From Flaviaestuariibacter sp. (GTDB lineage: Bacteria; Bacteroidota; Bacteroidia; Chitinophagales; Chitinophagaceae): a DNA stretch of 64,000 bases. The notes under the pieces are model-generated. The model was not told the DNA's origin. It did not search any database and saw only the letters and a program-made list of their open reading frames with translations. The stretch spans positions 212,754 through 276,753 of the forward strand of contig JAOQAI010000017.1 of the NCBI GenBank assembly GCA_025963645.1, read 5' to 3'. Below are positions 33,314 through 42,042 of the stretch, one piece after another; the stretch's first letter is position 1, and each line of letters opens with the position of its first letter. Made by a program: the position numbers and the translations under genes.

Positions 33314-34237
33314 TTATACCAGTTCAATATCAAAGTTCACCAGCTCCTGGAACTGGCGGATACGACCATCGATATCTTCCTTTGTCAAAGTGCGCAGACG
33401 CTCCGTGCCGAATTTCTCCACGCAGAATGAAGCCATGGCAGAACCAACGATGATAGCGGTCTTCATGTTCTCGAAAGAAATATCTTTAGTGCGAACGATA
33501 TGCCCGATAAAGCCACCTGCAAACGTATCGCCGGCGCCGGTTGGGTCAAACACATCTTCCAATGGAAGTGCTGGTGCAAAGAATACATTGTCGCCGTGGA
33601 ATAGCAAAGCGCCGTGCTCACCCTTTTTGATGATCAGGTATTTAGGTCCCATGGTCATGATCTTCTTGGCGGCTTTCACCAGCGAATATTCATGGCTCAA
33701 TTCACGGGCTTCGCTGTCGTTCACCATCAGCACGTCCACTTCTTTCAGCACCTTCTTCAGGTCGTCGAGGGCGATCTCCATCCAGAAGTTCATGGTATCC
33801 ATCACCACCAGTTTGGGGCGGTTTTTTAATTGCTGAATCACTTGCAATTGCACGGCTGGTACGAGGTTGCCCAGCATCAGGAACTCGCAGTCCTGGTAAC
33901 TGTCGGGCACCTTGGGTTCAAAGTTAGCTAACACGTTCAGCTGTGTTTCAATGGTGTCCCGGGTGTTCATGTCCATGTGGTATTTACCACTCCAGAAGAA
34001 CGACTTTTCGTCCTGCTTGATCTGTACACCTTCGAGGTTTACGCCGCGGGCTTCCAGCGCCTGCAGTTCTTCTTTCGGGAAATCATAACCTACTACAGAG
34101 ATCTGCTTGATCTCCCTGGCAAAATTGGAAGCGCTCCAGGCGATATAAGTAGCGGCGCCACCAATGATGCGATCGCTTTTTCCAAAAGGGGTTTCAATAG
34201 CATCAAAGGCCATAGAGCCGACAACGAGAAGAGACAT
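33314..34237 (-). CDS. PfkB-family sugar kinase
   Basis: A 307-residue cytoplasmic kinase of the ribokinase/PfkB family. The N-terminal signature with Gly-Gly is in IIGGAATYIAWSASNFAR; the C-terminal signature is DPTGAGDTFAGGFIGHI, whose second Asp is the catalytic base and whose Gly-Ala-Gly makes the anion hole. Bacteroidota keep a close relative often labelled sugar or adenosine kinase; the sugar or nucleoside cannot be chosen from the sequence. It stands alone between two terminators, suggesting a monocistronic housekeeping gene. Confidence 0.92.
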   Translation of the reverse strand: MSLLVVGSMAFDAIETPFGKSDRIIGGAATYIAWSASNFAREIKQISVVGYDFPKEELQALEARGVNLEGVQIKQDEKSFFWSGKYHMDMNTRDTIETQLNVLANFEPKVPDSYQDCEFLMLGNLVPAVQLQVIQQLKNRPKLVVMDTMNFWMEIALDDLKKVLKEVDVLMVNDSEARELSHEYSLVKAAKKIMTMGPKYLIIKKGEHGALLFHGDNVFFAPALPLEDVFDPTGAGDTFAGGFIGHIVRTKDISFENMKTAIIVGSAMASFCVEKFGTERLRTLTKEDIDGRIRQFQELVNFDIELV

Positions 34238-34374
34238 AACTGATTTTTGATTTAATATTTAAGATTGCAGGTTGATTAATGTGCAACTGCCAGACGGATT
34301 TGAAAGGCGTGCAAACCTACGGAATTAGAAGGGATTTAGAAAGGAAGCGCACCTTTTGTGAAAGGTTAAATGCG

Positions 34375-34404
34375 AAAAAGGCAGCACTTCCGTACTGCCT
34401 TTTT
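34375..34404 (-). terminator. Terminator after the outer-membrane protein gene
   Basis: Stem AAAAAGGCAG (34375-34384) with CTGCCTTTTT (34395-34404), 10-nt loop; T-rich on both strands. It lies 19 nt behind the stop at 34423 (minus strand). Confidence 0.75.
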
Positions 34405-34422
34405 TTCTGTAGCCCCAATTTA

Positions 34423-35169
34423 TTAAAACCGGAAACCTATCGTGATGCCGCCGCGGTAGCCGGGCAGGAAGCCTTTGTACTCGGTTGTAACGGTTTTGTT
34501 ACTCATGTTGGCATCTACCTCTATCTTCTTACCGATCAGGGGAATGTCATTTGTAATATCCTTGATTTCCTGCTCGGCTTTTTGCTCGTCGAGCATGTCC
34601 CAGGGAATGCTGGATTTAATGTCTTTCAGTTCCATAGTATGCTTTGCGCTGCTGCCCTCCAGTCCAAGGATCAAAAAGTCCAATGTAACCCGCTTTGCAA
34701 TAATGGCCTGCGCACCCAATTGAAAACCGCCACCAACGCCAGAGTATTTGCTGGTCAATAAAAAGTCAGCGGTTTGCCCTTCCAGTTGTACATCTTTCAG
34801 CACGGTGCCCATCTCATTCTTTGTGTATTTTAAATAGGGTTCAAAGTAAAAGCCGCTCATTGTCTTTTTGCCCATATACAGGCGATAGCCTACCATAGCG
34901 GAGGTGGTCTTTGTCTTCAGCTCTGAATCTTTCTCATCAATGTCGAAGTTGAAGGTTTTTTCCACCGGGATACCAATGCCCACCGTCACGGAGCGCTTGT
35001 TCTTGAAGTTGTACTCGCCAAAAAGCGATAGCTTACCGGCCATGAGGCTGGTGGGGTTCCATTTGACAGCAGCAAAGGATTTGAGGCCCGGAGTTTTTTC
35101 TTTGTCTTCCTGGGCAGAAGCAAGAGATACACATCCGAAAAGGAGGAGTGCTAACAGAATTTTTTTCAT
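34423..35169 (-). CDS. Outer-membrane beta-barrel protein of unknown role
   Basis: A 248-residue protein with a clear signal peptide (ILLALLLFGCVSLASAQ). The body alternates in strand pattern (KLSLFGEYNFKNKRSVTVGI, GFYFEPYLKYTKNEMGTVLK, GGGFQLGAQAIIAKRVTLDF) and ends GYRGGITIGFRF with the C-terminal Phe typical of outer-membrane barrels. About eight strands are likely. A helical insert (residues 180-225) probably lies in the last extracellular loop. It resembles small Bacteroidota DUF3575-like porins, but I cannot assign the family firmly. It is transcribed alone, with its own terminator. Confidence 0.7.
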   Translation of the reverse strand: MKKILLALLLFGCVSLASAQEDKEKTPGLKSFAAVKWNPTSLMAGKLSLFGEYNFKNKRSVTVGIGIPVEKTFNFDIDEKDSELKTKTTSAMVGYRLYMGKKTMSGFYFEPYLKYTKNEMGTVLKDVQLEGQTADFLLTSKYSGVGGGFQLGAQAIIAKRVTLDFLILGLEGSSAKHTMELKDIKSSIPWDMLDEQKAEQEIKDITNDIPLIGKKIEVDANMSNKTVTTEYKGFLPGYRGGITIGFRF

Positions 35170-35313
35170 AATAAAAGCAGTTTAGGTTGATTGTAAAACT
35201 ATAATAATAAAGTTGACCCACAAATACCCGCCAGCGGATATTTTATCCAGGCTTCAACGCCTGTTTCCTCATCGCAATCAGGACCTTTTTTTATAACAAT
35301 GCAAGGGTGTACA

Positions 35314-35922
35314 CTAACGGGTGTAACTAACTAACTCCAATGACTGCTTCTTAAACACATTCGATGCCGGCCCTGCTGCTTTTTGATCGTAAGTATTAAA
35401 CTTCACGAGCACAGCTCCCGAAGTGGTAAACCAGAATTCATCTTCCAGGCTGTTAGTGTCATGTCCTTCTACCATGTAGGTGCCGGTAAAGGCGCCGGCA
35501 GGTACGGTTACCGATTCATTGATATTCTTAACCGTGCAGGTGCCATATACATAAGGATAGGTTTCATTCACAGTAGCCGGGTACTTGAACCATAAGCTCG
35601 TAGCGGTCCCTGGATAAGGCAGGTACCACCAGCCATCAGTGTTTTTGCGCAGGGCGATGACCGGTTGCATAGTGGATTGATCGACCATGTTGAGCCAGGT
35701 GGCCCCGCCCAGGGTCACTTCCACTCCCTTAAGTGTCATATTAACGGAGCCAATGGTGGCGCCGGCTTCGTTGTACTGCGTCACTTTATATACCCAGGTG
35801 CTGTTGGCGCGGGGATCGGTGCCGTTGGTGGTGCCGCCGTTACTATCGTCATCGTCATTTCTATCACAGGCAGAGAAAAAAAGGCATAATACCGTCAGTG
35901 GCATTAAAAATGTTGCTTTCAT
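35314..35922 (-). CDS. Lipoprotein of unknown function
   Basis: A 202-residue lipoprotein with lipobox CLFFSAC (lipidated Cys at about 19), then an acidic Asp/Asn/Gly linker (DRNDDDDSNGGTTNGTDPRA) and a beta-rich body (STWVYKVTQYNEAGATIGSV). This form is frequent among Bacteroidota surface lipoproteins; the acidic stretch after the Cys is reminiscent of the lipoprotein export signal for surface exposure. I recognise no family. The gene is monocistronic by spacing. Confidence 0.7.
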   Translation of the reverse strand: MKATFLMPLTVLCLFFSACDRNDDDDSNGGTTNGTDPRANSTWVYKVTQYNEAGATIGSVNMTLKGVEVTLGGATWLNMVDQSTMQPVIALRKNTDGWWYLPYPGTATSLWFKYPATVNETYPYVYGTCTVKNINESVTVPAGAFTGTYMVEGHDTNSLEDEFWFTTSGAVLVKFNTYDQKAAGPASNVFKKQSLELVSYTR

Positions 35923-35964
35923 GATTTTTTATTTTGATTAGTGATTTGAAAGTGTAGCAAGGAT

Positions 35965-36936
35965 CTATTTTGATTTTGGGTAGCTCTCAACAGAGATATG
36001 ACCTATATGATACATCAGCTTTTTCTTTTCCCATTCATAAGGCAGGTTAATGTCGAAGGAGGCAAACCGCGTTGAGATAGGAATATCCGGTTGCTGGTAT
36101 TGATAGATCAACTCATCGTTCACCATGAACCGTACTGTATTGAATTCATCCTTTGAGATAGCCAGTTCATTCCAACCGCCCTCTGTCCAGGATTTGATCC
36201 TGCCTGACTTCAATTTATTCTTAGTGCTCTTGCAATTATTGCAGCGGTCGGTGAGATCATATTCCCCACGGTCATTTATAGAGACCACGGTCTTATCATC
36301 ACCATTGGTATAATTGTATTGGGTGCTGAATTCAATCGGGAGTTTTTCAGAACCGGAAACCCGCTTGATCCACAGCCTTACGCCCCTGCTGAATTCATAT
36401 AAGTAAGCATCCGGATCTGAAGTAAAGACGGGAGCACAATAAAGCAGTTTTTCGAAAACAGGAACAGGAATGCCATCGGCCAGGTTGTTCTTCACCAGCT
36501 CAACAACGTTGCTACATTCACCATCCTTATTTTTATACTTTTCCCAGTCGATATTGCCTTTTCCCCCAAAGTTGTCGTAAAGCCGGATGGTGTCTTTTGG
36601 ATAAACCGGCCGCAGGTAACTGAGTTCCGATTCGTTTTTATAATGTGATCGATTGGTTCCCGCAGGACGGAACCGGCAATAGCCATCTATCCAGATCTCA
36701 CCTTTTGCGTTAGGGCTTTTCTTCGGTTCTTTGAACTCGGTTGGCGATTCATGCTTCGCCTGCGGGGGAGGCGTATTCCCTTGCGCTTTCATTCGGTCGA
36801 TTTTATATTTCTCCGCATCGAAATACTGACCGCCACCACTTTTATTGACCATGCCCGCCTGGGTTTGGGCGATGACAGCAACAAAAAGAGGTGAGAATGA
36901 AAAGAGAATAAGGGATAGAAGAATAGATTTTCTCAT
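35965..36936 (-). CDS. Exported protein, possibly concanavalin-like fold
   Basis: A 323-residue secreted protein; the ATG at 36936 gives a signal peptide (SILLSLILFSFSPLFVAVIA). The frame extends upstream to 37242, but that overlaps the response regulator and is not credible. The C-terminal half has strands and motifs like WTEGGWNELAISKDEFNTVR and ASFDINLPYEWEKKKLMYHI, similar to jelly-roll glycan-binding or hydrolase folds. CNNCK and other cysteines may form disulfides. I know no named family. It lies just downstream of the two-component genes on the same strand and might be regulated by them. Confidence 0.6.
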   Translation of the reverse strand: MRKSILLSLILFSFSPLFVAVIAQTQAGMVNKSGGGQYFDAEKYKIDRMKAQGNTPPPQAKHESPTEFKEPKKSPNAKGEIWIDGYCRFRPAGTNRSHYKNESELSYLRPVYPKDTIRLYDNFGGKGNIDWEKYKNKDGECSNVVELVKNNLADGIPVPVFEKLLYCAPVFTSDPDAYLYEFSRGVRLWIKRVSGSEKLPIEFSTQYNYTNGDDKTVVSINDRGEYDLTDRCNNCKSTKNKLKSGRIKSWTEGGWNELAISKDEFNTVRFMVNDELIYQYQQPDIPISTRFASFDINLPYEWEKKKLMYHIGHISVESYPKSK

Positions 36937-37003
36937 GACAGATAATTTATAGCAATTATCTGCCATGCACGTAAGACTAAAAATGTGAAAAAAGTAGTAG
37001 TCG

Positions 37004-37636
37004 CTACCGAAATCCTGCCTTCCGCAAGGCTTCGCTGCGGTTGTGCGCATGCAGCTTTTCGTAGATGTTGCGGATATGCGTACGAACCGTTTCAATGGAA
37101 AGAAAAAGCGTTGCGGCGATCTCTTTGTAGCTAAAGCCTTTGGAAAGATATTCCAGCACTTCTTTCTCCCGTCCGGAGAGGTTCTCTTGCGGGTCGAGAT
37201 AGATATAATCGTCCTGGAAAGTGGCCACCACCTTACGGGCAATCTGGCTGCTCATGGGGCTACCGCCTTTTCGCAATTCATCCAATGATTCGATAAGCTT
37301 CGCAGATGGCGTGTTCTTTAAGATATACCCGCTGGCACCGGCTTTCAGCGCTTTGAATACACGGTCCGCATCGTCATACACGCTTAGCACCATGAATTGT
37401 ATTTCGGGTCGCAGGGGCTTCAGCCAGGCTATAAAATCAATACCGCTTTTGCCCGGTAGTTGTATATCGGTAAGCACGATCTCCACACGGTCGCCGAGCC
37501 CATTCTCAAAAAACGACACCGCTTCTTCGGCACTTGAAAAGGCCCCGCTCAGGTTGAAGGCACCCGAACCGGCAATAAGTGCCGTCAGGTAATTGCGGAT
37601 CTTTTCATCGTCTTCTATGATTACGATTGATGTCAT
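37004..37636 (-). CDS. NarL/LuxR-family response regulator
   Basis: A 210-residue transcription factor. The receiver domain (1-120) shows the acidic pair near residue 10 (IEDDEKI), phospho-acceptor Asp in VLTDIQLPGKSGIDFI, Ser/Thr switch in MVLSVYDD and Lys in KAGASGYILKN. The C-terminal LuxR helix-turn-helix (about 140-205) is LSGREKEVLEYLSKGFSYKE then IAATLFLSIETVRTHIRNIY. The gene follows the histidine kinase by 17 nt and is surely its partner. Confidence 0.95.
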   Translation of the reverse strand: MTSIVIIEDDEKIRNYLTALIAGSGAFNLSGAFSSAEEAVSFFENGLGDRVEIVLTDIQLPGKSGIDFIAWLKPLRPEIQFMVLSVYDDADRVFKALKAGASGYILKNTPSAKLIESLDELRKGGSPMSSQIARKVVATFQDDYIYLDPQENLSGREKEVLEYLSKGFSYKEIAATLFLSIETVRTHIRNIYEKLHAHNRSEALRKAGFR

Positions 37637-37653
37637 GCGGTTTCAAAAATAGG

Positions 37654-39213
37654 TCAGTGCTTTTTGCCTGCAGATGTGAAATAAGTAGTAGCGGCGGCTG
37701 CCCGTAGCCCATGCGGAAGAAAGTAAAAATGAACAACTGTGCCTGTAGGCAATGTAGTAATCGCAAAGCCGCCGCCCATATCCGTCATGCGGCGTTCCAT
37801 TATTTTCAGCCCGTTGGAGCCCGGTCTCGCTTTCGCTTTATCAAAGCCCCGCCCATTATCTTCTATATAAAAATGAACACGAGACTCCTGGTAAACTATG
37901 CGTAATAAAACCTTCGTAGCTCCTGAATGTTTCAGCGCATTATGCAGGGCCTCTTTGGCGGTAAGAAACAGGTTGCGGCGTTCTTCATCCGTCAAACTAA
38001 TGGGAGGCAGATTGTCAGGGAACTGAATGGCATAGTCCAAGGCAAAGGGTTCGAAGTATCGGCCTGTCTGCTCTCTAAGGTAAGCCAGCAAATTCTCAAG
38101 CGTATCGTTCTGCGGGTTAAGCGTCCAGATGATCTCGCTCATGCTTTCCACCAGTTTACGGGCTGAGGCTGAGATCGTGCCTACATCTTTTTGCAATTCT
38201 TCGTCACGCTTTTGCTGCGTTTGTATGAGTTCGCTCAACAAGGCAATGTGTGTGAGCCCGCTTCCGATCTCGTCGTGCATATCACGACTTATGCGATAGC
38301 GCTCCGCCTCAACCGCAGCCTGTTTTTCCAGCTTTTGCAATCGCTTCCGTAGCTTCTGAAAAGCGATCCGTTTGGTCAACCATATCGTTATTGCCACGGT
38401 AGCCGTCACCAGCAAAGCATAGAACCACCACCGCTGCCACACGGGCGGCGATGCCAGTGCCAATCCCCATTTTTGGGAGAGATAGCCATGAACAAGCGCC
38501 AGCTCGTTTTCGTCCAGTACCCGGTCATATACCAGTATCTCCGCTATTTCGCCATTCAAGACTTCGGGTATCGAGTCCTCACTTAATTTACCATTGAAAC
38601 CAATCTTCAGGCTATTGGTATCGGGCACTACATCGGCCACCTGGAAATCATGAAGTCGCCGCCCGCCGCGGTACAGGCACATCAGCGAATCATCATACCG
38701 CACCAGGGTCAGCAGTTCCCACTCGCCAATCACTTCGGAGCCTGCATGCGTCAGCCGTCCGCCGATGCCATCGTAAAAGGAAAAGTTTTTCTCGTAGGTA
38801 CCAAATTGCCACACGGCCCTGGCCCGCTTTCCATGATAGGTGGCAATGAAATTATTGTAGCCCACTCCCGAGGTGGCGCTGCGGCCACTGCATCGTGTTA
38901 CCACTACCACGGTGCCCCGCTTACCCGGAAAAGTGGCGCAGGGAGGCGTTACCATGCCATTGTCAACTCCATTAAATCGAACTGTTGGGCGGCCATTCTG
39001 GCCGGATGGAACAAGGGCAGGGGCTTTTGATGTGATCGTTCGGGCATGCAGTCCGCGTCCGCTGCGGTCTTTCCATTCCTGCACACCCGACGCGGTTGAG
39101 ACAACGCCTGAATCAGCGCTCAGCCACAGGCTTAGTGCGCCTTTTGGAATTTGCGCCCCTGAGGAAGCGGCTATGCTAAAGCAGCAAAGAAGGAGAAAAT
39201 GTCGGAAGAGCAT
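37654..39213 (-). CDS. HisKA_3-type sensor histidine kinase with LamG-like sensor domain
   Basis: A 519-residue sensor. The ATG at 39213 gives a signal peptide (LFRHFLLLCCFSIAASSGAQ); the longer frame overlaps the divergent paaE. The periplasmic part (about residues 25-250) is a concanavalin/LamG-like fold (SLWLSADSGV, VQEWKDRSGRG, VRFNGVDNG), typical for binding polysaccharide or protein. One transmembrane helix follows (WWFYALLVTATVAITIWL), then a coiled coil, then HisKA_3 with the phospho-His in RISRDMHDEIGSGLTHIALL and a HATPase_c domain (NALKHSGATK, EDNGRGFD, GLKIMERRM). It pairs with the NarL-type regulator. The ligand is unknown, but a glycan would fit. Confidence 0.9.
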   Translation of the reverse strand: MLFRHFLLLCCFSIAASSGAQIPKGALSLWLSADSGVVSTASGVQEWKDRSGRGLHARTITSKAPALVPSGQNGRPTVRFNGVDNGMVTPPCATFPGKRGTVVVVTRCSGRSATSGVGYNNFIATYHGKRARAVWQFGTYEKNFSFYDGIGGRLTHAGSEVIGEWELLTLVRYDDSLMCLYRGGRRLHDFQVADVVPDTNSLKIGFNGKLSEDSIPEVLNGEIAEILVYDRVLDENELALVHGYLSQKWGLALASPPVWQRWWFYALLVTATVAITIWLTKRIAFQKLRKRLQKLEKQAAVEAERYRISRDMHDEIGSGLTHIALLSELIQTQQKRDEELQKDVGTISASARKLVESMSEIIWTLNPQNDTLENLLAYLREQTGRYFEPFALDYAIQFPDNLPPISLTDEERRNLFLTAKEALHNALKHSGATKVLLRIVYQESRVHFYIEDNGRGFDKAKARPGSNGLKIMERRMTDMGGGFAITTLPTGTVVHFYFLPHGLRAAAATTYFTSAGKKH

Positions 39214-39303
39214 AGTATTGGTTCCCGCTAAAATACTTCCAAATACTGAAATGGAAAAGCTTCCCGTTTTCCACTTCTTCAACGCTAGTATCTTCGCTTT
39301 CTT

Positions 39304-40383
39304 ATGATCCATTTTCATACCTTGTCCGTTAAGAAGGTGCAGCAAGAAACCGAAGATTGCGTATCCGTCACTTTTGATGTACCATCAGAATTGCAGGACA
39401 CGTTTGCTTTCAAGCAAGGACAAAACCTCACCATCCGCAAAACGCTGAATGGTGAAGAACTACGCCGCAACTATTCCATCTGTACCAGCCCTGCCGATGG
39501 TGTGCTGAAAGTGGCAGTGAAGAAGGTAGAAGGCGGCGCTTTTTCCACCTGGGCGGCTGAGAAATTAAAGGCTGGTGATTTTTTAGATGTGATGCCACCT
39601 ACCGGTAAATTTTATACCGAACTGGATCCGGCGCAAAAGAAGAATTATGTAGCGTTCACGGCAGGCAGTGGTATCACGCCGATTCTTTCCATCATTAAGA
39701 CCACTTTGCAAACCGAGCCCGGCAGCACGTTTACGCTGGTATATGGAAACCGCAGCAAGGGTTCTATTATTTTTAAAGAAGAACTGGAAGCATTGAAGGA
39801 TAAATACATGCAACGCTTCCGGCTGTATCATGTGCTGAGCCGCGAAAAGACGGATATCGCGATCAATTATGGAAGAATAGATGCAGAGAAATGTGCGTTA
39901 TACTTTGACAAAGTGATCGACTTAAAGGGTTGTGATGAATTCTTTCTGTGCGGCCCGGAGGAGATGATCTTTTGTGTGCGGGATTACCTGTATGCTGCAG
40001 GTGTTGCCAAAGAAAAAGTGCATTTTGAATTGTTTACCATCCCGGGACAAAAAAGAGGCACGAGAAACGAGAAACGAGAAACGGTTGAGGAAACCGGCCC
40101 GCAAAGCAAAGTCTCCGTAAAGCTCGATGGTATCCAGTTCGATTTCGATCTCGCCTATGGCGGGCAAAGTGTGCTGGATGCGGCACTAAAACAAGGCGCC
40201 GATCTGCCCTATGCCTGCAAGGGCGGCGTGTGCTGCACCTGCAAGGCGCGGCTGCTCGAAGGCGAAGTAGTGATGGACGAGAACTGGGGGCTGGAACCGG
40301 ACGAAGTGGCGGCAGGTTTTATCCTGAGCTGCCAGGCACATCCAAGAACAGAGCGGATCGTGGTGGATTTTGATGTTAAATAA
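39304..40383 (+). CDS. paaE: Phenylacetyl-CoA epoxidase reductase subunit PaaE
   Basis: A 359-residue reductase passing electrons from NADPH to the PaaABC epoxidase. FAD domain: LRRNYSICTSPADG; NAD(P) domain: TAGSGITPILSIIKTTL and CGPEEMIFCVRDYL. The C-terminal plant-type ferredoxin has CKGGVCCTCKARLLEGEV plus the final Cys in LSCQAHP for the 2Fe-2S centre. The linker between reductase and ferredoxin parts (about residue 255) contains the charged GTRNEKRETVEE, written by three copies of the heptamer CGAGAAA. The gene leads the plus-strand cluster; 129 nt separate it from paaA, so a second promoter is possible. Confidence 0.93.
   Translation: MIHFHTLSVKKVQQETEDCVSVTFDVPSELQDTFAFKQGQNLTIRKTLNGEELRRNYSICTSPADGVLKVAVKKVEGGAFSTWAAEKLKAGDFLDVMPPTGKFYTELDPAQKKNYVAFTAGSGITPILSIIKTTLQTEPGSTFTLVYGNRSKGSIIFKEELEALKDKYMQRFRLYHVLSREKTDIAINYGRIDAEKCALYFDKVIDLKGCDEFFLCGPEEMIFCVRDYLYAAGVAKEKVHFELFTIPGQKRGTRNEKRETVEETGPQSKVSVKLDGIQFDFDLAYGGQSVLDAALKQGADLPYACKGGVCCTCKARLLEGEVVMDENWGLEPDEVAAGFILSCQAHPRTERIVVDFDVK
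40061..40083. repeat. (CGAGAAA)3 heptamer array within paaE
   Basis: Three perfect CGAGAAA units (40061-40081), then CG, encoding the Arg/Asn/Glu/Lys linker between reductase and ferredoxin domains. Three units equal seven codons and keep the frame; two or four would not. Confidence 0.85.
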
Positions 40384-40512
40384 CCTTCGTCTTGAACTTT
40401 GATTTAGATGAATGTGTTAAGGATAAATCCAACAGCTGAAATAGGGCTAACTTTAACCTCACCCTAATCCCAAAATCCACCCAAATCGAGGTTCAGATTG
40501 TAAATTTGCTAT

Positions 40513-41460
40513 ATGTCAGTACAGGAATTAGATAAGATCTTCCAGGATAAAATAGATGCCGAAATACGCATTGAACCAAAGGACTGGATGCCGGAAAAAT
40601 ACCGCCAGAACCTGATTCGCCAGATCAGCCAGCATGCGCACAGCGAGATCGTGGGCATGCTGCCGGAAGGCAACTGGATCAGCCGGGCGCCTTCCTTAAA
40701 GCGGAAGCAGATCCTGATCGCCAAAGTGCAGGACGAAGCCGGCCACGGGCTCTATCTTTATTCCGCTGCGGAAACGCTGGGCATTACCCGCGACCAGATG
40801 ACTGAGCAACTGCTCTCTGGCAAAGCAAAATATTCCTCTATTTTTAATTACCCGACCACCACCTGGGCAGATATGGGTGTGATCGGCTGGCTGGTAGATG
40901 GCGCCGCCATTATGAACCAGGTGCCGCTATGCCGCACGTCGTATGGACCGTATAGTCGCGCCATGATACGCGTTTGCAAAGAAGAAAGCTTTCACCAGCG
41001 CCAGGGCTTTGAATCTCTTTTGGTGTTGAGTAAAGGCACAGATGACCAACGGGCGATGCTGCAAGACGCCATCGACCGCTGGTGGTGGCCGAGCCTAATG
41101 ATGTTTGGTCCGACCGACGATGAATCGCCCAACTCGCAACTAAGCATGAAGTGGAAGATCAAGCGCTTTACCAACGACGAATTGCGCCAACGCTTTGTAG
41201 ATATGTGCGCCGAGCAGGTGAAACTGTTGAACATGACACTTCCCGATCCGGACCTGAAGTGGAACGAAGAGCGCAAGCACTATGATTTCGGCGCTATCAA
41301 CTGGGAAGAATTCTGGAACGTGGTGAGTGGTAATGGCCCTTGCAACAAGCAACGCCTCGATGCCCGTAACAAGGCTTGGGAAAAAGGCGCTTGGGTACGG
41401 GAAGCAGCGGTAGCGCATGCAGAAAAGCGCAGAGCCCGATTGAAGTCAGAAGCAGCATAA
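40513..41460 (+). CDS. paaA: Phenylacetyl-CoA epoxidase catalytic subunit PaaA
   Basis: A 315-residue di-iron oxygenase that forms the ring 1,2-epoxide of phenylacetyl-CoA. The ferritin-like four-helix bundle carries the metal ligands in [12 protein letters not shown] and [14 protein letters not shown] (two Glu-x-x-His motifs), plus further Glu in the first helices. Flanking sequences ([40 protein letters not shown]) are typical of PaaA. It is followed 19 nt later by paaB; the complex needs PaaB and PaaC, both present. Confidence 0.95.
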   Translation: MSVQELDKIFQDKIDAEIRIEPKDWMPEKYRQNLIRQISQHAHSEIVGMLPEGNWISRAPSLKRKQILIAKVQDEAGHGLYLYSAAETLGITRDQMTEQLLSGKAKYSSIFNYPTTTWADMGVIGWLVDGAAIMNQVPLCRTSYGPYSRAMIRVCKEESFHQRQGFESLLVLSKGTDDQRAMLQDAIDRWWWPSLMMFGPTDDESPNSQLSMKWKIKRFTNDELRQRFVDMCAEQVKLLNMTLPDPDLKWNEERKHYDFGAINWEEFWNVVSGNGPCNKQRLDARNKAWEKGAWVREAAVAHAEKRRARLKSEAA

Positions 41461-41479
41461 GCCTTTTTAAGAAGTAATA

Positions 41480-41878
41480 ATGAAGACATTAATGATCAAG
41501 CAATACTACGGCGACTACGATGCCATGAAAGGTGGCGGGGGAAGTGAGATACCTGCAGATAAAAAGCCTGCTGCCAAAACACTTTCTAGTGGAGTAAGTT
41601 CGGAATGGCCGCTATGGGAAGTCTTTGTCAGAAGCAAGCAAGGATTGGATCACAAGCACGTCGGCTCTTTACATGCTGCCGATGCAAAGATGGCGATCGA
41701 GAATGGCCGTGATGTGTACACCCGCCGCCAGGAAGGCGTCAGCATTTGGGTAGTAGAAAGCAAGCATATTCATGCTTCTAACCCTGATGAAGCCGAAAGC
41801 TTTTATGAGCCTGCAGCGGATAAGGTTTATCGCCATCCGACATTCTACGACCTGCCGGATAGCCTAACGCACATGTAA
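41480..41878 (+). CDS. paaB: Phenylacetyl-CoA epoxidase subunit PaaB
   Basis: A 132-residue small subunit that bridges PaaAC heterodimers. The conserved core begins at about residue 43 (WPLWEVFVRSKQGLDHKHVG, then SLHAADAKMAIENGRDVYTR). The first 42 residues (YYGDYDAMKGGGGSEIPADK) are an extra Gly/Ala-rich segment compared with the roughly 95-residue proteobacterial form. No start codon lies nearer the core, so the extension seems real. Its stop codon overlaps the first arm of a REP-like repeat that separates it from paaC. Confidence 0.92.
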   Translation: MKTLMIKQYYGDYDAMKGGGGSEIPADKKPAAKTLSSGVSSEWPLWEVFVRSKQGLDHKHVGSLHAADAKMAIENGRDVYTRRQEGVSIWVVESKHIHASNPDEAESFYEPAADKVYRHPTFYDLPDSLTHM

Positions 41879-42042
41879 AAGCCCACCCAAACCCTCCCGG
41901 TGGGAGGGCATCGCCGCCGCACAGCGGGCCGGCTTTTGCAAGAAACTTTTTTCTACGCTTCAATTATTGTAATGACAGATACAAACTATAAACCTGCCGG
42001 CAAAGCTCCCTTCCCACCGGGAAGGGCGGGGGGATGGGCTTT
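41877..42042. repeat. Inverted pair of REP-like palindromes, one arm in frame within paaC
   Basis: Arm 1 (41877-41909) contains the palindrome CCCTCCC-GGT-GGGAGGG and begins AAAAGCCCACCC, overlapping the paaB stop codon. Arm 2 (42002-42042) contains CCCTTCCC-ACC-GGGAAGGG and ends GGATGGGCTTT. The reverse complement of arm 1 aligns with arm 2 over about 33 nt, so the two are inverted copies with a 92-nt spacer, the layout of a REPIN. Arm 2 plus one base (42 nt) is read in frame as paaC codons 11-24. Confidence 0.75.

Noticed and set aside
37636..39345. Longer start of the histidine kinase at 39345
   Set aside because: It would overlap the divergent paaE gene and bury the signal peptide 44 residues inside; the ATG at 39213 is better.
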